Notes under the pieces: generated by a model | Databases searched by the model: none | Seen by the model: only the letters and a program-made list of their open reading frames with translations | What the model was told of the DNA's origin: nothing | In this document: positions 55,548 through 64,000 of the stretch, piece by piece | Position numbering within the stretch: position 1 is the stretch's first letter | Layout of the letters: the number at the start of each line of letters is the position of its first letter | Translations under genes and position numbers: made by a program | From: Halomonas ventosae | GTDB lineage: Bacteria; Pseudomonadota; Gammaproteobacteria; Pseudomonadales; Halomonadaceae | Assembly (NCBI RefSeq): GCF_004363555.1 | Contig: NZ_SNZJ01000020.1 | Location: 19,568 to 83,567, forward strand | Direction of reading: 5' to 3' | Length of the DNA stretch: 64,000 nt

Positions 55548-55636
55548 ACCCTTTTAGCTGCACTTCACGCCGTGGGCTGCCTCGGGGGCGGTCCGCGACG
55601 TCGGCGCCCGCAATCCGGGTACAAATCGGCGCCTTC
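55548..55636 (-). ncRNA. SAM-II-like riboswitch upstream of metNIQ
   Basis: Read on the minus strand, P1 is GGCGCC (55633-55628) pairing with GGCGCC (55608-55603). The loop reads GATTTGTACCCGGATTGCG, matching the SAM-II loop pattern GATTT..CCG.ATTGC. The 3' element is GCTAAAAGGGT (55558-55548), the hallmark GCUAAA of SAM-II followed by GGGT that can pair with loop ACCC (55620-55617) as the pseudoknot. The segment between P1 and GCUAAA is 44 nt, longer than in the classic alphaproteobacterial type. High SAM should lower methionine import through the terminator at 55505-55532. Confidence 0.85.
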
Positions 55637-55651
55637 AAAATGTAGCCGACA

Positions 55652-55680
55652 ATTTTAAGTTTCGAACGAGCGTATGTCAA
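55652..55680 (-). promoter_or_regulatory. Sigma-70 promoter of the metNIQ leader
   Basis: Minus strand TTGACA (55680-55675), exactly 17 bp, TAAAAT (55657-55652). Transcription would begin near 55645, about ten nucleotides before P1 of the aptamer, so the RNA starts with the riboswitch. Confidence 0.85.
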
Positions 55681-55810
55681 TGAGAATGGGAGATGATGCC
55701 GTTAAGGAAGCTTTGGTCTGGTGGAATTTCCTGCCTGGCGGCATAACGCTGGAACATCTTCGTGGTGGCGTGGCTGTCGTTGGAGGCTGGCACTTGCTCT
55801 TCGCATCACA

Positions 55811-55846
55811 CTCCTTTCTCCTTTCTCCTTGCCCCTTGCCCCTTGC
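55811..55846. repeat. Polypyrimidine heptamer array
   Basis: CTCCTTT / CTCCTTT / CTCCTTG / CCCCTTG / CCCCTTG units in tandem; the complement is a CAAGGRG-type array like that at 19544-19571. It lies in the 284 bp between the metN promoter and ribE. No FMN riboswitch is recognisable there. Confidence 0.75.
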
Positions 55847-55929
55847 TGCCATGGACGTCATCCCCGGGGTTTCCTAGACTGGCGCTCTTTCTCCGGCCCG
55901 GTCACGGTCGGCCAGCACGAGGAGCGTTC

Positions 55930-56559
55930 ATGTTCACAGGCATCGTACAGGGCACCGCCGAGGTGGTGGCCATCCATGAGGCGGAGGCCTTTCGCACCCA
56001 TGTGCTGGCGCTGCCAGCAGAGCTGCGCGAGGGGCTGGCGCTGGGCGCGTCGGTGGCCCACAACGGGGTCTGCCTCACGGTCACGGCCATCGATGGCGAG
56101 CGAGTCAGCTTCGACCTGATGCGTGAGACCCTGCGGGTGACCAATCTCGGTGCGGTGAGGGTGGGTGACCGCGTCAATGTCGAGCGGGCGGCGCGTTTCG
56201 GCGACGAGATCGGCGGTCATGCCATGTCCGGCCACGTGATGGCGCTGGCCGAGCTGGTCGAGCTCGACGAGGCCCCCAACAATCGCCGGCTCTGGTTCGA
56301 GGTGCCTCATGCACTGGGCCGGTTCCTGTTCGACAAGGGCTATATCGGGGTGGACGGCATCAGCTTGACCATCGGGCAGGTGCAATCGGCCACCGCAGAC
56401 CACGGTCCGCGGTTCTGCGTCGATCTGATCCCCGAGACCCTGGCCCGCACCATCCTGGTGGACCGGGTCCCGGGGGACGGCGTCAATATCGAGATCGACC
56501 CCCAGACCCAGGCCATTGTCGAGACGGTGGAGCGGGTGCTGGAAGCGCGTGGCGTGTGA
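55930..56559 (+). CDS. ribE: Riboflavin synthase alpha subunit
   Basis: 209 residues (also named ribC). Dismutates two lumazines to riboflavin. Two lumazine-binding repeats: MFTGIVQGTAEVVAIHEAE with SVAHNGVCLTVTAIDGERVSFDLM, then GGHAMSGHVMALAELVEL with KGYIGVDGISLTIGQV. Start 55930 follows CACGAGGAGCG. Stand-alone gene; other rib genes are not in the window. Confidence 0.95.
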   Translation: MFTGIVQGTAEVVAIHEAEAFRTHVLALPAELREGLALGASVAHNGVCLTVTAIDGERVSFDLMRETLRVTNLGAVRVGDRVNVERAARFGDEIGGHAMSGHVMALAELVELDEAPNNRRLWFEVPHALGRFLFDKGYIGVDGISLTIGQVQSATADHGPRFCVDLIPETLARTILVDRVPGDGVNIEIDPQTQAIVETVERVLEARGV

Positions 56560-56774
56560 CGCGAACGAAAAACCTGACCGTTCCGTCAAGTCTGCGTTGG
56601 TGGGTCGGGTGGCGTATGGCCCGCAAGTTGCTTAACTAGGTGGGACCGTGCTGCCTGTGGTCACCCGGGTGCCTCGCCACACGCCGAGGCTTTGGGTACC
56701 ATAGGCGGCTTTTCTCGCGGGCTTTCTCGCACCCCAGGACCATCGCAACGTCCACGCGCGCAGGAACGACAACC

Positions 56775-58079
56775 ATGCTGCAACGCCTGATCGACAACCA
56801 GTTCAAGCTGGTCGAGCACAAGACCGATGTGAAGACCGAGGTCATCGCCGGGATCACCACCTTCCTGACCATGGCCTACATCATCTTCGTCAACCCGAGC
56901 ATCCTCTCCCAGGCCGGCATGGACTACGGCGCGGTCTTCGTCGCCACCTGTCTTGCCGCCGCGGTGGGCTGCCTGATCATGGGCCTGTGGGCCAACTATC
57001 CCATCGCCCAGGCGCCCGGCATGGGGCTCAACGCCTTCTTTACCTACGGCGTGGTGCTGGGCATGGGTTACACCTGGGAGGCGGCGCTGGGCGCGGTCTT
57101 CTTCTCCGGCTTCATCTTCTTCCTGCTCAGCATCTTCCGGATCCGCGAATGGATCATCAACTCGATCCCGCTCTCCCTGCGCCTGGGCATCGCCGCGGGC
57201 ATCGGCCTCTTCCTGGCGATGATCGCGCTGAAGAATGCCGGCATCGTGGTGGCCAACGAGGCCACCTACGTGGCCCTGGGTGATCTCTCCGAACCCGCTG
57301 CCCTCTATGCGCTGCTGGGCTTCTTCGTGATCACCGCCCTGGCCTACCTCAAGGTCACCGGGGCGGTGATGATCGGCATCCTCGGTGTTACCGTGCTGGC
57401 GATGCTCCTCGGTCACAACGAGTTTGGCGGCTTCATGTCCATGCCGCCCTCCATCGCGCCGACCTTCATGGCGCTGGACCTGGCCGGCGCCTTCGACGTG
57501 GCGATGCTCAGCGTGATCTTCGCCTTCCTGTTCGTCGATCTGTTCGATACCTCCGGCACCCTGGTCGGCGTGGCCCACAAGGGCGGCCTGCTGGACAAGG
57601 ACGGCAAGCTGCCGCGCATCGGTCGCGCGATGATGGCCGACAGTGGCGCGTCCATGGCAGGGGCCGTGCTGGGGACCTCCACCACCACCAGCTATATCGA
57701 GTCCACCGCCGGCATCGCCTCCGGTGGGCGTACCGGCCTGACCGCCGTGGTGGTGGCGGTGTTGTTTTTGATCAGCCTGTTCTTTGCCCCGCTGGCGGGT
57801 TCCATCCCGGCCTATGCCACCGCCGGGGCCCTGCTCTATGTGGCGGTGCTGATGGCTGGCAGCCTGGCCCACGCCAATTGGGACGACCCGACCGATGCCG
57901 CGCCGGTGCTGATCGCCGCCCTGGCCATGCCGCTGACCTTCTCGATCGCCGAGGGCATCGCGCTGGGCTTCATCAGCTACGCTGCGATCAAGACGCTCTC
58001 CGGGCGCTTCAAGGACCTCAATCCCGCGGTGATCGTGCTGGCCCTGCTGTTTGCCGGCAAGTTCCTGTTCCTCGACTGA
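56775..58079 (+). CDS. NCS2 family purine permease (AdeP/PbuG-like)
   Basis: 434 residues, ~13-14 membrane segments. Belongs to the AzgA-type branch: [78 protein letters not shown] and [31 protein letters not shown]. It imports adenine, hypoxanthine or guanine by proton symport. The start at 56775 ([19 protein letters not shown]) is the family start. apt follows in 38 bp, so imported adenine can be trapped as AMP. Confidence 0.93.
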   Translation: MLQRLIDNQFKLVEHKTDVKTEVIAGITTFLTMAYIIFVNPSILSQAGMDYGAVFVATCLAAAVGCLIMGLWANYPIAQAPGMGLNAFFTYGVVLGMGYTWEAALGAVFFSGFIFFLLSIFRIREWIINSIPLSLRLGIAAGIGLFLAMIALKNAGIVVANEATYVALGDLSEPAALYALLGFFVITALAYLKVTGAVMIGILGVTVLAMLLGHNEFGGFMSMPPSIAPTFMALDLAGAFDVAMLSVIFAFLFVDLFDTSGTLVGVAHKGGLLDKDGKLPRIGRAMMADSGASMAGAVLGTSTTTSYIESTAGIASGGRTGLTAVVVAVLFLISLFFAPLAGSIPAYATAGALLYVAVLMAGSLAHANWDDPTDAAPVLIAALAMPLTFSIAEGIALGFISYAAIKTLSGRFKDLNPAVIVLALLFAGKFLFLD

Positions 58080-58117
58080 ACCATACTGACTGCATTCACC
58101 CACCGAGACGCGTATTG

Positions 58118-58663
58118 ATGAGCATCTACGGCGACTACATCAAGTCCGTGATCCGCACGGTTCCCGACTGGCCGCAGCCGGGCGTCAACTTCCGCGACAT
58201 CACCCCGCTGCTGCAGAACAGTGCGGCCTTCCGCAAGCTGGTCGACAGCTTCGTGCATCGCTACCAGGAGATGGACCTCGACGCTATCGCCGCCATCGAT
58301 GCCCGCGGCTTCATCATCGGCGCGCCGCTCGCCTATGAGCTGGGCTGCAGCTTCGTGCCGGTGCGCAAGAAGGGCAAGCTGCCGTTCCGCACGATCAGCG
58401 AGACCTATACCTTGGAGTACGGCGAGGCCGAGGTGGAGCTGCACTCCGACGCCTTCCAGCAGGGGGATCGCATCCTGATCGTCGACGACCTGATCGCCAC
58501 CGGCGGGACCATGCTGGCCGCGGCCAAGCTGATCACTCGCAGCGGCGGGCAGGTCGTCGAGACCGCCACCATCGTCGACCTACCGGACCTGGGCGGATCC
58601 CAGCGCATCCGTGAGGCGGGCTACGGGGTCTTCTCGGTCTGCTCCTTCACCGAGGACGAGTGA
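58118..58663 (+). CDS. apt: Adenine phosphoribosyltransferase
   Basis: 181 residues. Converts adenine and PRPP to AMP. Motifs: [61 protein letters not shown] and the PRPP loop [20 protein letters not shown]. Start at 58118 (MSIYGDYIK). gpt starts 5 bp after the stop. Confidence 0.96.
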   Translation: MSIYGDYIKSVIRTVPDWPQPGVNFRDITPLLQNSAAFRKLVDSFVHRYQEMDLDAIAAIDARGFIIGAPLAYELGCSFVPVRKKGKLPFRTISETYTLEYGEAEVELHSDAFQQGDRILIVDDLIATGGTMLAAAKLITRSGGQVVETATIVDLPDLGGSQRIREAGYGVFSVCSFTEDE

Positions 58664-58668
58664 CGCTC

Positions 58669-59148
58669 ATGAGCACCCATCGCTACCACCAGCACTTCAC
58701 CGTTTCCTGGGACCAGCTGCACCGCGACGTGCGCGAACTCTGCCACCGGCTGATCGAGCGCGACTTCAAGGGCATCATCGCCATCACCCGCGGGGGGCTG
58801 ATTCCCGCGGCGCTGATCGCCCGCGAACTCAACGTGCGCCTGATCGATACCGTCTGCATCAAGAGCTACGACCACATGGATCAGGGCGGCCTGGAGGTGA
58901 TGAAGGGCGTCGACCACGAGGGTGAGGGCTGGCTGCTGGTCGACGACCTGGTCGATACCGGTCGCACCGCGAAGGCGGTGCGCGAGATGCTGCCGAAGGC
59001 CCACTTCGTGACCATCTATGCCAAGCCCGAGGGCAAGCCGCTGGTGGACCAGTACCTCACCGAGGTGGCCCAGGACTGCTGGATCCAGTTCCCCTGGGAC
59101 ATGGGCGTGGCCTACGTCGAGCCGCTGGTCGACCAGGCGAAGCGCTGA
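58669..59148 (+). CDS. gpt: Xanthine phosphoribosyltransferase
   Basis: 159 residues. Salvages xanthine and guanine to XMP/GMP. Motifs: [59 protein letters not shown] loop [20 protein letters not shown] and [18 protein letters not shown] at 58669 chosen; an in-frame GTG at 58660 overlaps the apt stop and would add three residues. Tail LVDQAKR, 3 bp before ung. Confidence 0.94.
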   Translation: MSTHRYHQHFTVSWDQLHRDVRELCHRLIERDFKGIIAITRGGLIPAALIARELNVRLIDTVCIKSYDHMDQGGLEVMKGVDHEGEGWLLVDDLVDTGRTAKAVREMLPKAHFVTIYAKPEGKPLVDQYLTEVAQDCWIQFPWDMGVAYVEPLVDQAKR

Positions 59149-59151
59149 GCC

Positions 59152-59835
59152 ATGGCCTGTCCGCTTCCCGATAGTTGGCAGCAGTGGCTAGGTGACGAGT
59201 TCGAGGCGCCCTACATGCAGTCGCTGCGCGACTTCCTGGCCGCCGAGAAGGCCGCCAGGAAGGTCATCTACCCGCACTCGGCCGACTGGTTCCGCGCCTT
59301 CGACCTGACGCCGCTGGACCGGGTCAAGGTGGTGATCCTCGGCCAGGACCCTTACCACGGGCCGAACCAGGCCCATGGGCTGTGCTTCTCGGTGCGCCCC
59401 GGCGTGCGCGTTCCCCCGTCGCTGGTCAACATCTACAAGGAGCTGCAGGCGGACGTGGGCTTCACGCCGGTGGATCATGGCAACCTCGAGTCCTGGGCGC
59501 GCCAGGGGGTGCTGCTGCTCAATACCTCGCTGACGGTGGAGCAGGGCAATGCCGGCTCGCACCGTGGCAAGGGCTGGGAGACCTTCACCGACCGCGCCAT
59601 TGCCACGGTGAGCGAGCATGCCGAGTCCTCGGTGTTCCTGCTGTGGGGCAGCCCGGCCCGCAAGAAGAAGGCGCTGGTCGATACCTCGCGCCACCTGGTG
59701 CTGGAATCCCCGCATCCCTCGCCGCTCTCCGCCCATCGCGGCTTCTTCGGCAACCACCACTTTTCCCGGACCAACGCCTTTCTGGTCGAGCAGGGGCGTG
59801 AGCCCATCGACTGGCAGCTGCCAGAGACGCCCTGA
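59152..59835 (+). CDS. ung: Uracil-DNA glycosylase
   Basis: 227 residues, family 1 UDG. Removes uracil from DNA. Water-activating Asp66 in [39 protein letters not shown], and the minor-groove loop [17 protein letters not shown] with the catalytic His. Starts 3 bp after gpt, in the same operon as the purine salvage genes. A copy of interspersed repeat B follows. Confidence 0.97.
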   Translation: MACPLPDSWQQWLGDEFEAPYMQSLRDFLAAEKAARKVIYPHSADWFRAFDLTPLDRVKVVILGQDPYHGPNQAHGLCFSVRPGVRVPPSLVNIYKELQADVGFTPVDHGNLESWARQGVLLLNTSLTVEQGNAGSHRGKGWETFTDRAIATVSEHAESSVFLLWGSPARKKKALVDTSRHLVLESPHPSPLSAHRGFFGNHHFSRTNAFLVEQGREPIDWQLPETP

Positions 59836-59860
59836 ACACGCTGCCGGGCATCAGCACAAG

Positions 59861-59965
59861 GCGAGGTGCGCCGGGGACAGGTCGCAGAGGGGGTCCTATT
59901 CCATGGATGACATCGGTAGCGTACAGGGAGGTATTCACAGCGCCCCCTCGCAGACCTGTCGCCGG
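59861..59965 (-). repeat. Interspersed repeat B, copy 2
   Basis: Inverted copy of the element at 52745-52842. The ends pair as ACAGGTC-gcaga-GGGGG (59878-59894) with CCCCCTC-gcag-ACCTGT (59943-59959). It fills most of the 244-bp ung-upp gap, leaving the upp promoter region 59966-60079. Confidence 0.8.
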
Positions 59966-60079
59966 AAAAGCACCGTGTTTAACCTCAAGGCGGGATGCGG
60001 TTAGAATGGCCGGCAATTTGTCGTTGCTGTCCATCCGACGATCGTCGCCACGTAACCAACGCCGTCCAAGAGGTTCCCC

Positions 60080-60709
60080 ATGAGCGTCCACGCCATCCAG
60101 CACCCCCTGGTCCAGCACAAGCTCGGCCTGATGCGCGAAGCCGGCATCAGCACCAAGAGCTTCCGCGAACTGGCCGGCGAGCTGGCCAAGCTGCTCACCT
60201 ACGAGGCGACCAGCGACCTGGAGCTGGAGACCCAGGAGATCGACGGCTGGAGCGGCAACAAGATCCCGGTGCAGCTGCTCAAGGGCAAGAAGGTCACCAT
60301 CGTGCCGATCCTGCGCGCGGGGCTGGGCATGCTCGACGGCGTCACTGACCTGATCCCCAGTGCCCGGGTCAGCGTGGTGGGGCTCTATCGTGACGAGGAG
60401 ACGCTGGAGCCGGTGCCTTACTTCGCCAAGTTCGCCAACGACCTGGACGAGCGCATGGCCATCGTCATCGACCCCATGCTGGCCACCGGCGGCACCATGG
60501 TCGCGACCCTGGACATGCTGCGCGAGCGTGGCTGCAAGCACATGAAGGTCATCGTGCTGGTGGCCGCCCCCGAGGGCATCAAGCGGGTCCAGGACGCCTA
60601 TCCGGACATCGAGCTCTACACCGCGGCGGTGGATGACCACCTGGACGAGAACGGCTATATCGTCCCCGGCCTGGGCGACGCGGGCGACAAGATCTTCGGT
60701 ACCCGCTGA
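60080..60709 (+). CDS. upp: Uracil phosphoribosyltransferase
   Basis: 209 residues. Makes UMP from uracil and PRPP. Motifs: [71 protein letters not shown] and the uracil-binding end [17 protein letters not shown]. Start preceded by AAGAGGTTCCCC. A strong hairpin follows. The usual uraA partner is absent here. Confidence 0.97.
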   Translation: MSVHAIQHPLVQHKLGLMREAGISTKSFRELAGELAKLLTYEATSDLELETQEIDGWSGNKIPVQLLKGKKVTIVPILRAGLGMLDGVTDLIPSARVSVVGLYRDEETLEPVPYFAKFANDLDERMAIVIDPMLATGGTMVATLDMLRERGCKHMKVIVLVAAPEGIKRVQDAYPDIELYTAAVDDHLDENGYIVPGLGDAGDKIFGTR

Positions 60710-60742
60710 ACAGCGCTACGTCTCCACGCCGAGTTCCTTCCT

Positions 60743-60785
60743 GACGCCAGCCTCCGCGACGCCCCCTGTCGCGGAGGCTGGCGTC
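60743..60785 (+). terminator. Terminator after upp
   Basis: Perfect 18-bp stem (60743-60760 with 60768-60785; arms begin GACGCCAGCC and end GGCTGGCGTC), 7-nt loop. It isolates upp from the glycerol operon. Confidence 0.8.
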
Positions 60786-60829
60786 GTCGCTTCCCGCCTG
60801 CCTCTCCTGACCCTCGCGTGACGCGGTCT

Positions 60830-60839
60830 ATGTTCGTTT
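60830..60839. promoter_or_regulatory. GlpR half-site upstream of the glycerol importer
   Basis: ATGTTCGTTT, the exact complement of the sites before glpD and glpK, followed by TTCGATCAC. It lies in the 377-bp gap 60710-61086. The same gap holds an AT-rich block at 60901-60962 with a weak promoter, TTCAAT -17 bp- TATAAG (60911-60939), and AAAGCGAATC at 61014-61023, which resembles the string after the glpK site. Confidence 0.5.
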
Positions 60840-61086
60840 TCGATCACTATGTGACATTCCTGTCCCATCTGGCGTTTCGCCCCACTCCTGCCCTGCCCGT
60901 TAGACAAAAGTTCAATCAAAAAATAAAAGCCATTATAAGCAAGTAGTTGAAAAAATAAGAAGGGGGTTGTCGTCCCCGTTCGCGGTGTTTTCGGTTGACG
61001 ACATTTGTGTTTGAAAGCGAATCTCGACTAGGTTGTGTTCAGCAGTCTCCGAACCCACCACATAACAACGAACCGTCGAGATCTGT

Positions 61087-62175
<1,089 letters not shown>

Positions 62176-62176
62176 C

Positions 62177-63274
62177 ATGGCAGAGATCACCCTGAAATCC
62201 CTGGCCCATACCTACCTGACCGACCCCCAGTCGCCGGAGGACTATGCCATCCGCGAGATGGACCATGTCTGGCACCAGGGGGGAGCCTATGCGCTGCTCG
62301 GCCCCTCGGGCTGCGGCAAGTCGACCCTGCTCAACATCATCTCCGGCCTGCTGGAGCCCTCCAGCGGCGAGGTGCTCTTCGACGGGGAGGTGGTCAATGC
62401 CCTGCCTCCCGAGGCGCGCAACATCGCCCAGGTTTTCCAGTTTCCCGTCATCTACGACACCATGACGGTCTACGACAACCTGGCCTTTCCGCTGCGCAAC
62501 GTGAAGACCCCCGAGGCCCGGGTCCATGAGCGCGTCATGGAAGTCGCGGACGTCCTGGAACTCACCGCACAACTCAAGCGCAAGGCGAAGAACCTCACCG
62601 CCGACGAGAAGCAGAAGGTCTCCATGGGCCGTGGGCTGGTGCGCGAGGATGTCTCGGCGATCCTCTTCGATGAGCCACTTACCGTCATCGATCCCCAGCT
62701 AAAGTGGAAGCTGCGCCGCAAGCTCAAGGAGATCCACCAGCGCTTCGAGATCACCATGGTCTACGTGACCCACGACCAGCTCGAGGCCTCCACCTTCGCC
62801 GACAAGATCGCCGTGATGTACGAGGGCCAGGTGGTGCAGTTCGGCACGCCCAGGGAGCTCTTCGAGCGGCCCAACCACACCTTCGTGGGCTACTTCATCG
62901 GCAGCCCGGGCATGAACTTCCTGGAGGTGACGACCCGAGATGGGCGCGTGATGGCCGGTGACACCGAACTGGCGGTTGGGCAGGGCGTCCATGACGCCGT
63001 GGCCCGTGCCCGTACCACCAACATCAAGCTCGGCATTCGTCCCGAATTCATCGAGGTGCATCCCGAGCCGGTCGAGGGGGGCATGGAGGCCCGGGTGGAT
63101 CACGCCCAGGACCTGGGGACCTACTCGATCGTCTACCTGACGCTGGGCAGCATGGCCCTCAAGGCGCGGATCGAGGAGGACCAGGCGACGCCCACCGGCA
63201 AGGCATGGCTGCGCTTTCCCGACGAGCGGCTCGGCCTTTACGTCGACGAATATCGCGTGGAGATCGAACAATGA
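62177..63274 (+). CDS. glpT: Glycerol ABC transporter ATP-binding protein, GlpT-like
   Basis: 365 residues. Canonical Walker A GPSGCGKSTLLNIISG, Q-loop IAQVFQFPVIYDTMTVYDNL, Walker B AILFDEPLTVIDPQL and intact H-loop VTHDQLEAST (His199). The ABC signature is degenerate: LTADEKQKVSMGRGL instead of LSGGQ. It therefore complements GlpS, which has a good signature but no switch His. Not to be confused with the GlpT antiporter of E. coli. ATGA overlap with glpP. Confidence 0.88.
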   Translation: MAEITLKSLAHTYLTDPQSPEDYAIREMDHVWHQGGAYALLGPSGCGKSTLLNIISGLLEPSSGEVLFDGEVVNALPPEARNIAQVFQFPVIYDTMTVYDNLAFPLRNVKTPEARVHERVMEVADVLELTAQLKRKAKNLTADEKQKVSMGRGLVREDVSAILFDEPLTVIDPQLKWKLRRKLKEIHQRFEITMVYVTHDQLEASTFADKIAVMYEGQVVQFGTPRELFERPNHTFVGYFIGSPGMNFLEVTTRDGRVMAGDTELAVGQGVHDAVARARTTNIKLGIRPEFIEVHPEPVEGGMEARVDHAQDLGTYSIVYLTLGSMALKARIEEDQATPTGKAWLRFPDERLGLYVDEYRVEIEQ

Positions 63275-64000
63275 ACAAGGTCTACAACAATCGCGCATGG
63301 TGGCTGATCCTGCCGATGCTGCTGCTGGTGGCCTTCTCGGCCGTCATCCCGCTGATGACCGTGGTCAACTACTCGGTCCAGGACGTCTTCGATGCCAATA
63401 CGCGCTTCTTCACGGGCACCGAGTGGTTCAAGGAGATGCTCAACGACCCGGCCCTGCAGGCGGCCGTGCTCCGTCAGTTTGCCTTCTCGCTGACCGTGCT
63501 GGCCATCGAGGTGCCGTTGGGGATCGGCATCGCCCTGATCATGCCCAAGAAGGGCTGGCAGGCCTCGGCCGTGCTGATCCTCGTGACCATGCCGCTGCTG
63601 ATTCCCTGGAACGTGGTAGGCAGCATCTGGCAGATCTTCACCCGGGGCGATATCGGCCTGATGGGCTGGAGCCTGCGTGAGCTCGGCTATGGCTACAACA
63701 TCACCGCGAGCCCGGTGGATGCCTGGGCGACCATCATCCTGATGGATGTCTGGCACTGGACGCCGCTGATCGCGCTGCTCTGCTTCAGCGGCCTGCGTTC
63801 GATTCCCGATGCCTACTACCAGGCGGCGCGCATCGACCGCGCCTCGAAGTGGGCCGTGTTCCGCTACATCCAGCTGCCCAAGCTCACCAACGTGCTGGTG
63901 ATCGGTGTGCTGCTGCGCTTCATGCACTCCTTCATGATCTACGCCGAGCCCTTCGTGCTCACCGGCGGCGGCCCCGGCAGCTCCACCACCTTCCTCAGCC
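63271..64000 (+). CDS. glpP: Glycerol ABC transporter permease, GlpP-like (partial, runs off window)
   Basis: First 243 residues of a sugar-type (MalF/UgpA class) permease; the 3' end lies outside. TM1 WWLILPMLLLVAFSAVIPLM, the extracytoplasmic loop FFTGTEWFKEMLND, further helices (FSLTVLAIEVPLGIGIALIM, ASAVLILVTMPLLIPWNVVG) and the EAA loop YYQAARIDRASKWAVFRYIQLPKL. GlpQ and the binding protein GlpV are expected downstream. Confidence 0.9.
   Translation, partial: MNKVYNNRAWWLILPMLLLVAFSAVIPLMTVVNYSVQDVFDANTRFFTGTEWFKEMLNDPALQAAVLRQFAFSLTVLAIEVPLGIGIALIMPKKGWQASAVLILVTMPLLIPWNVVGSIWQIFTRGDIGLMGWSLRELGYGYNITASPVDAWATIILMDVWHWTPLIALLCFSGLRSIPDAYYQAARIDRASKWAVFRYIQLPKLTNVLVIGVLLRFMHSFMIYAEPFVLTGGGPGSSTTFLS

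Noticed and set aside
55681..55929. FMN riboswitch before ribE
   Set aside because: None of the conserved FMN aptamer strings is present; the gap holds a heptamer array and plain sequence.

Overview
The window is one stretch of a GC-rich gammaproteobacterial chromosome. Gene content and protein character (tripartite tricarboxylate transporter, urea ABC transporter plus urease, an ectoine-type binding protein, a phasin, a GlpSTP-type glycerol importer, very acidic proteins) fit a moderately halophilic Halomonas-like member of the Halomonadaceae. The genus is an inference from reading the sequence, not from a database search. No phage, plasmid, IS or CRISPR features were seen. This is core and metabolic chromosome with short interspersed repeats.

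Layout. 1-2.0 kb: tandemly duplicated 252-bp copies of the 3' end of a cyclopropane fatty acid synthase gene, then cfa itself and a thiamine-binding (DUF77) protein. 2.0-6.6 kb: hppD for tyrosine catabolism behind two TyrR/PhhR-type boxes, a sodium symporter, cobA and a small RlpA-like lipoprotein. 6.6-13.5 kb: a regulatory chain of four genes joined by ATGA overlaps (binding protein, sensor kinase, response regulator, IclR regulator), divergent from tctCBA. 13.5-25.8 kb: a nitrogen block, urtABCDE then ureD-A-B-C-E-F-G and a small histidine-containing membrane protein, headed by a clear sigma-54 promoter. A structured 146-149 bp repeat occurs on both sides of ureEF.

25.9-43.4 kb: a mix of membrane proteins, a 24-residue membrane peptide, a serine hydrolase, arfB, a long coiled-coil protein, mrp, dcd, purM-purN, an AI-2E-family permease, hda, an orphan EhuB-like binding protein, a lipoprotein, a phasin, fumC and a nuclease/phosphatase. 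43.4-51.9 kb: a phnDCEE-type transporter with no phosphonate catabolic genes, a histidine phosphatase, and glpD, glpR and glpK. 51.9-55.7 kb: two identical tRNA-Val(GAC) genes, free methionine-R-sulfoxide reductase and metNIQ. The metNIQ operon is preceded by a promoter, a SAM-II-like riboswitch and an intrinsic terminator.

55.9-60.8 kb: riboflavin synthase, then salvage genes (NCS2 purine permease, apt, gpt, ung, upp). 61.0 kb to the end: the start of a glycerol ABC transporter operon (glpS, glpT, glpP, cut by the window edge). A shared ATGTTCG half-site links it to glpD and glpK as a likely GlpR regulon.

The strongest regulatory discovery is the SAM-II-like aptamer upstream of metN. Other signals worth attention are the sigma-54 promoter, the TyrR boxes, the GlpR sites, the complementary degeneracy of the GlpS/GlpT ATPases, and the repeats around ureEF.
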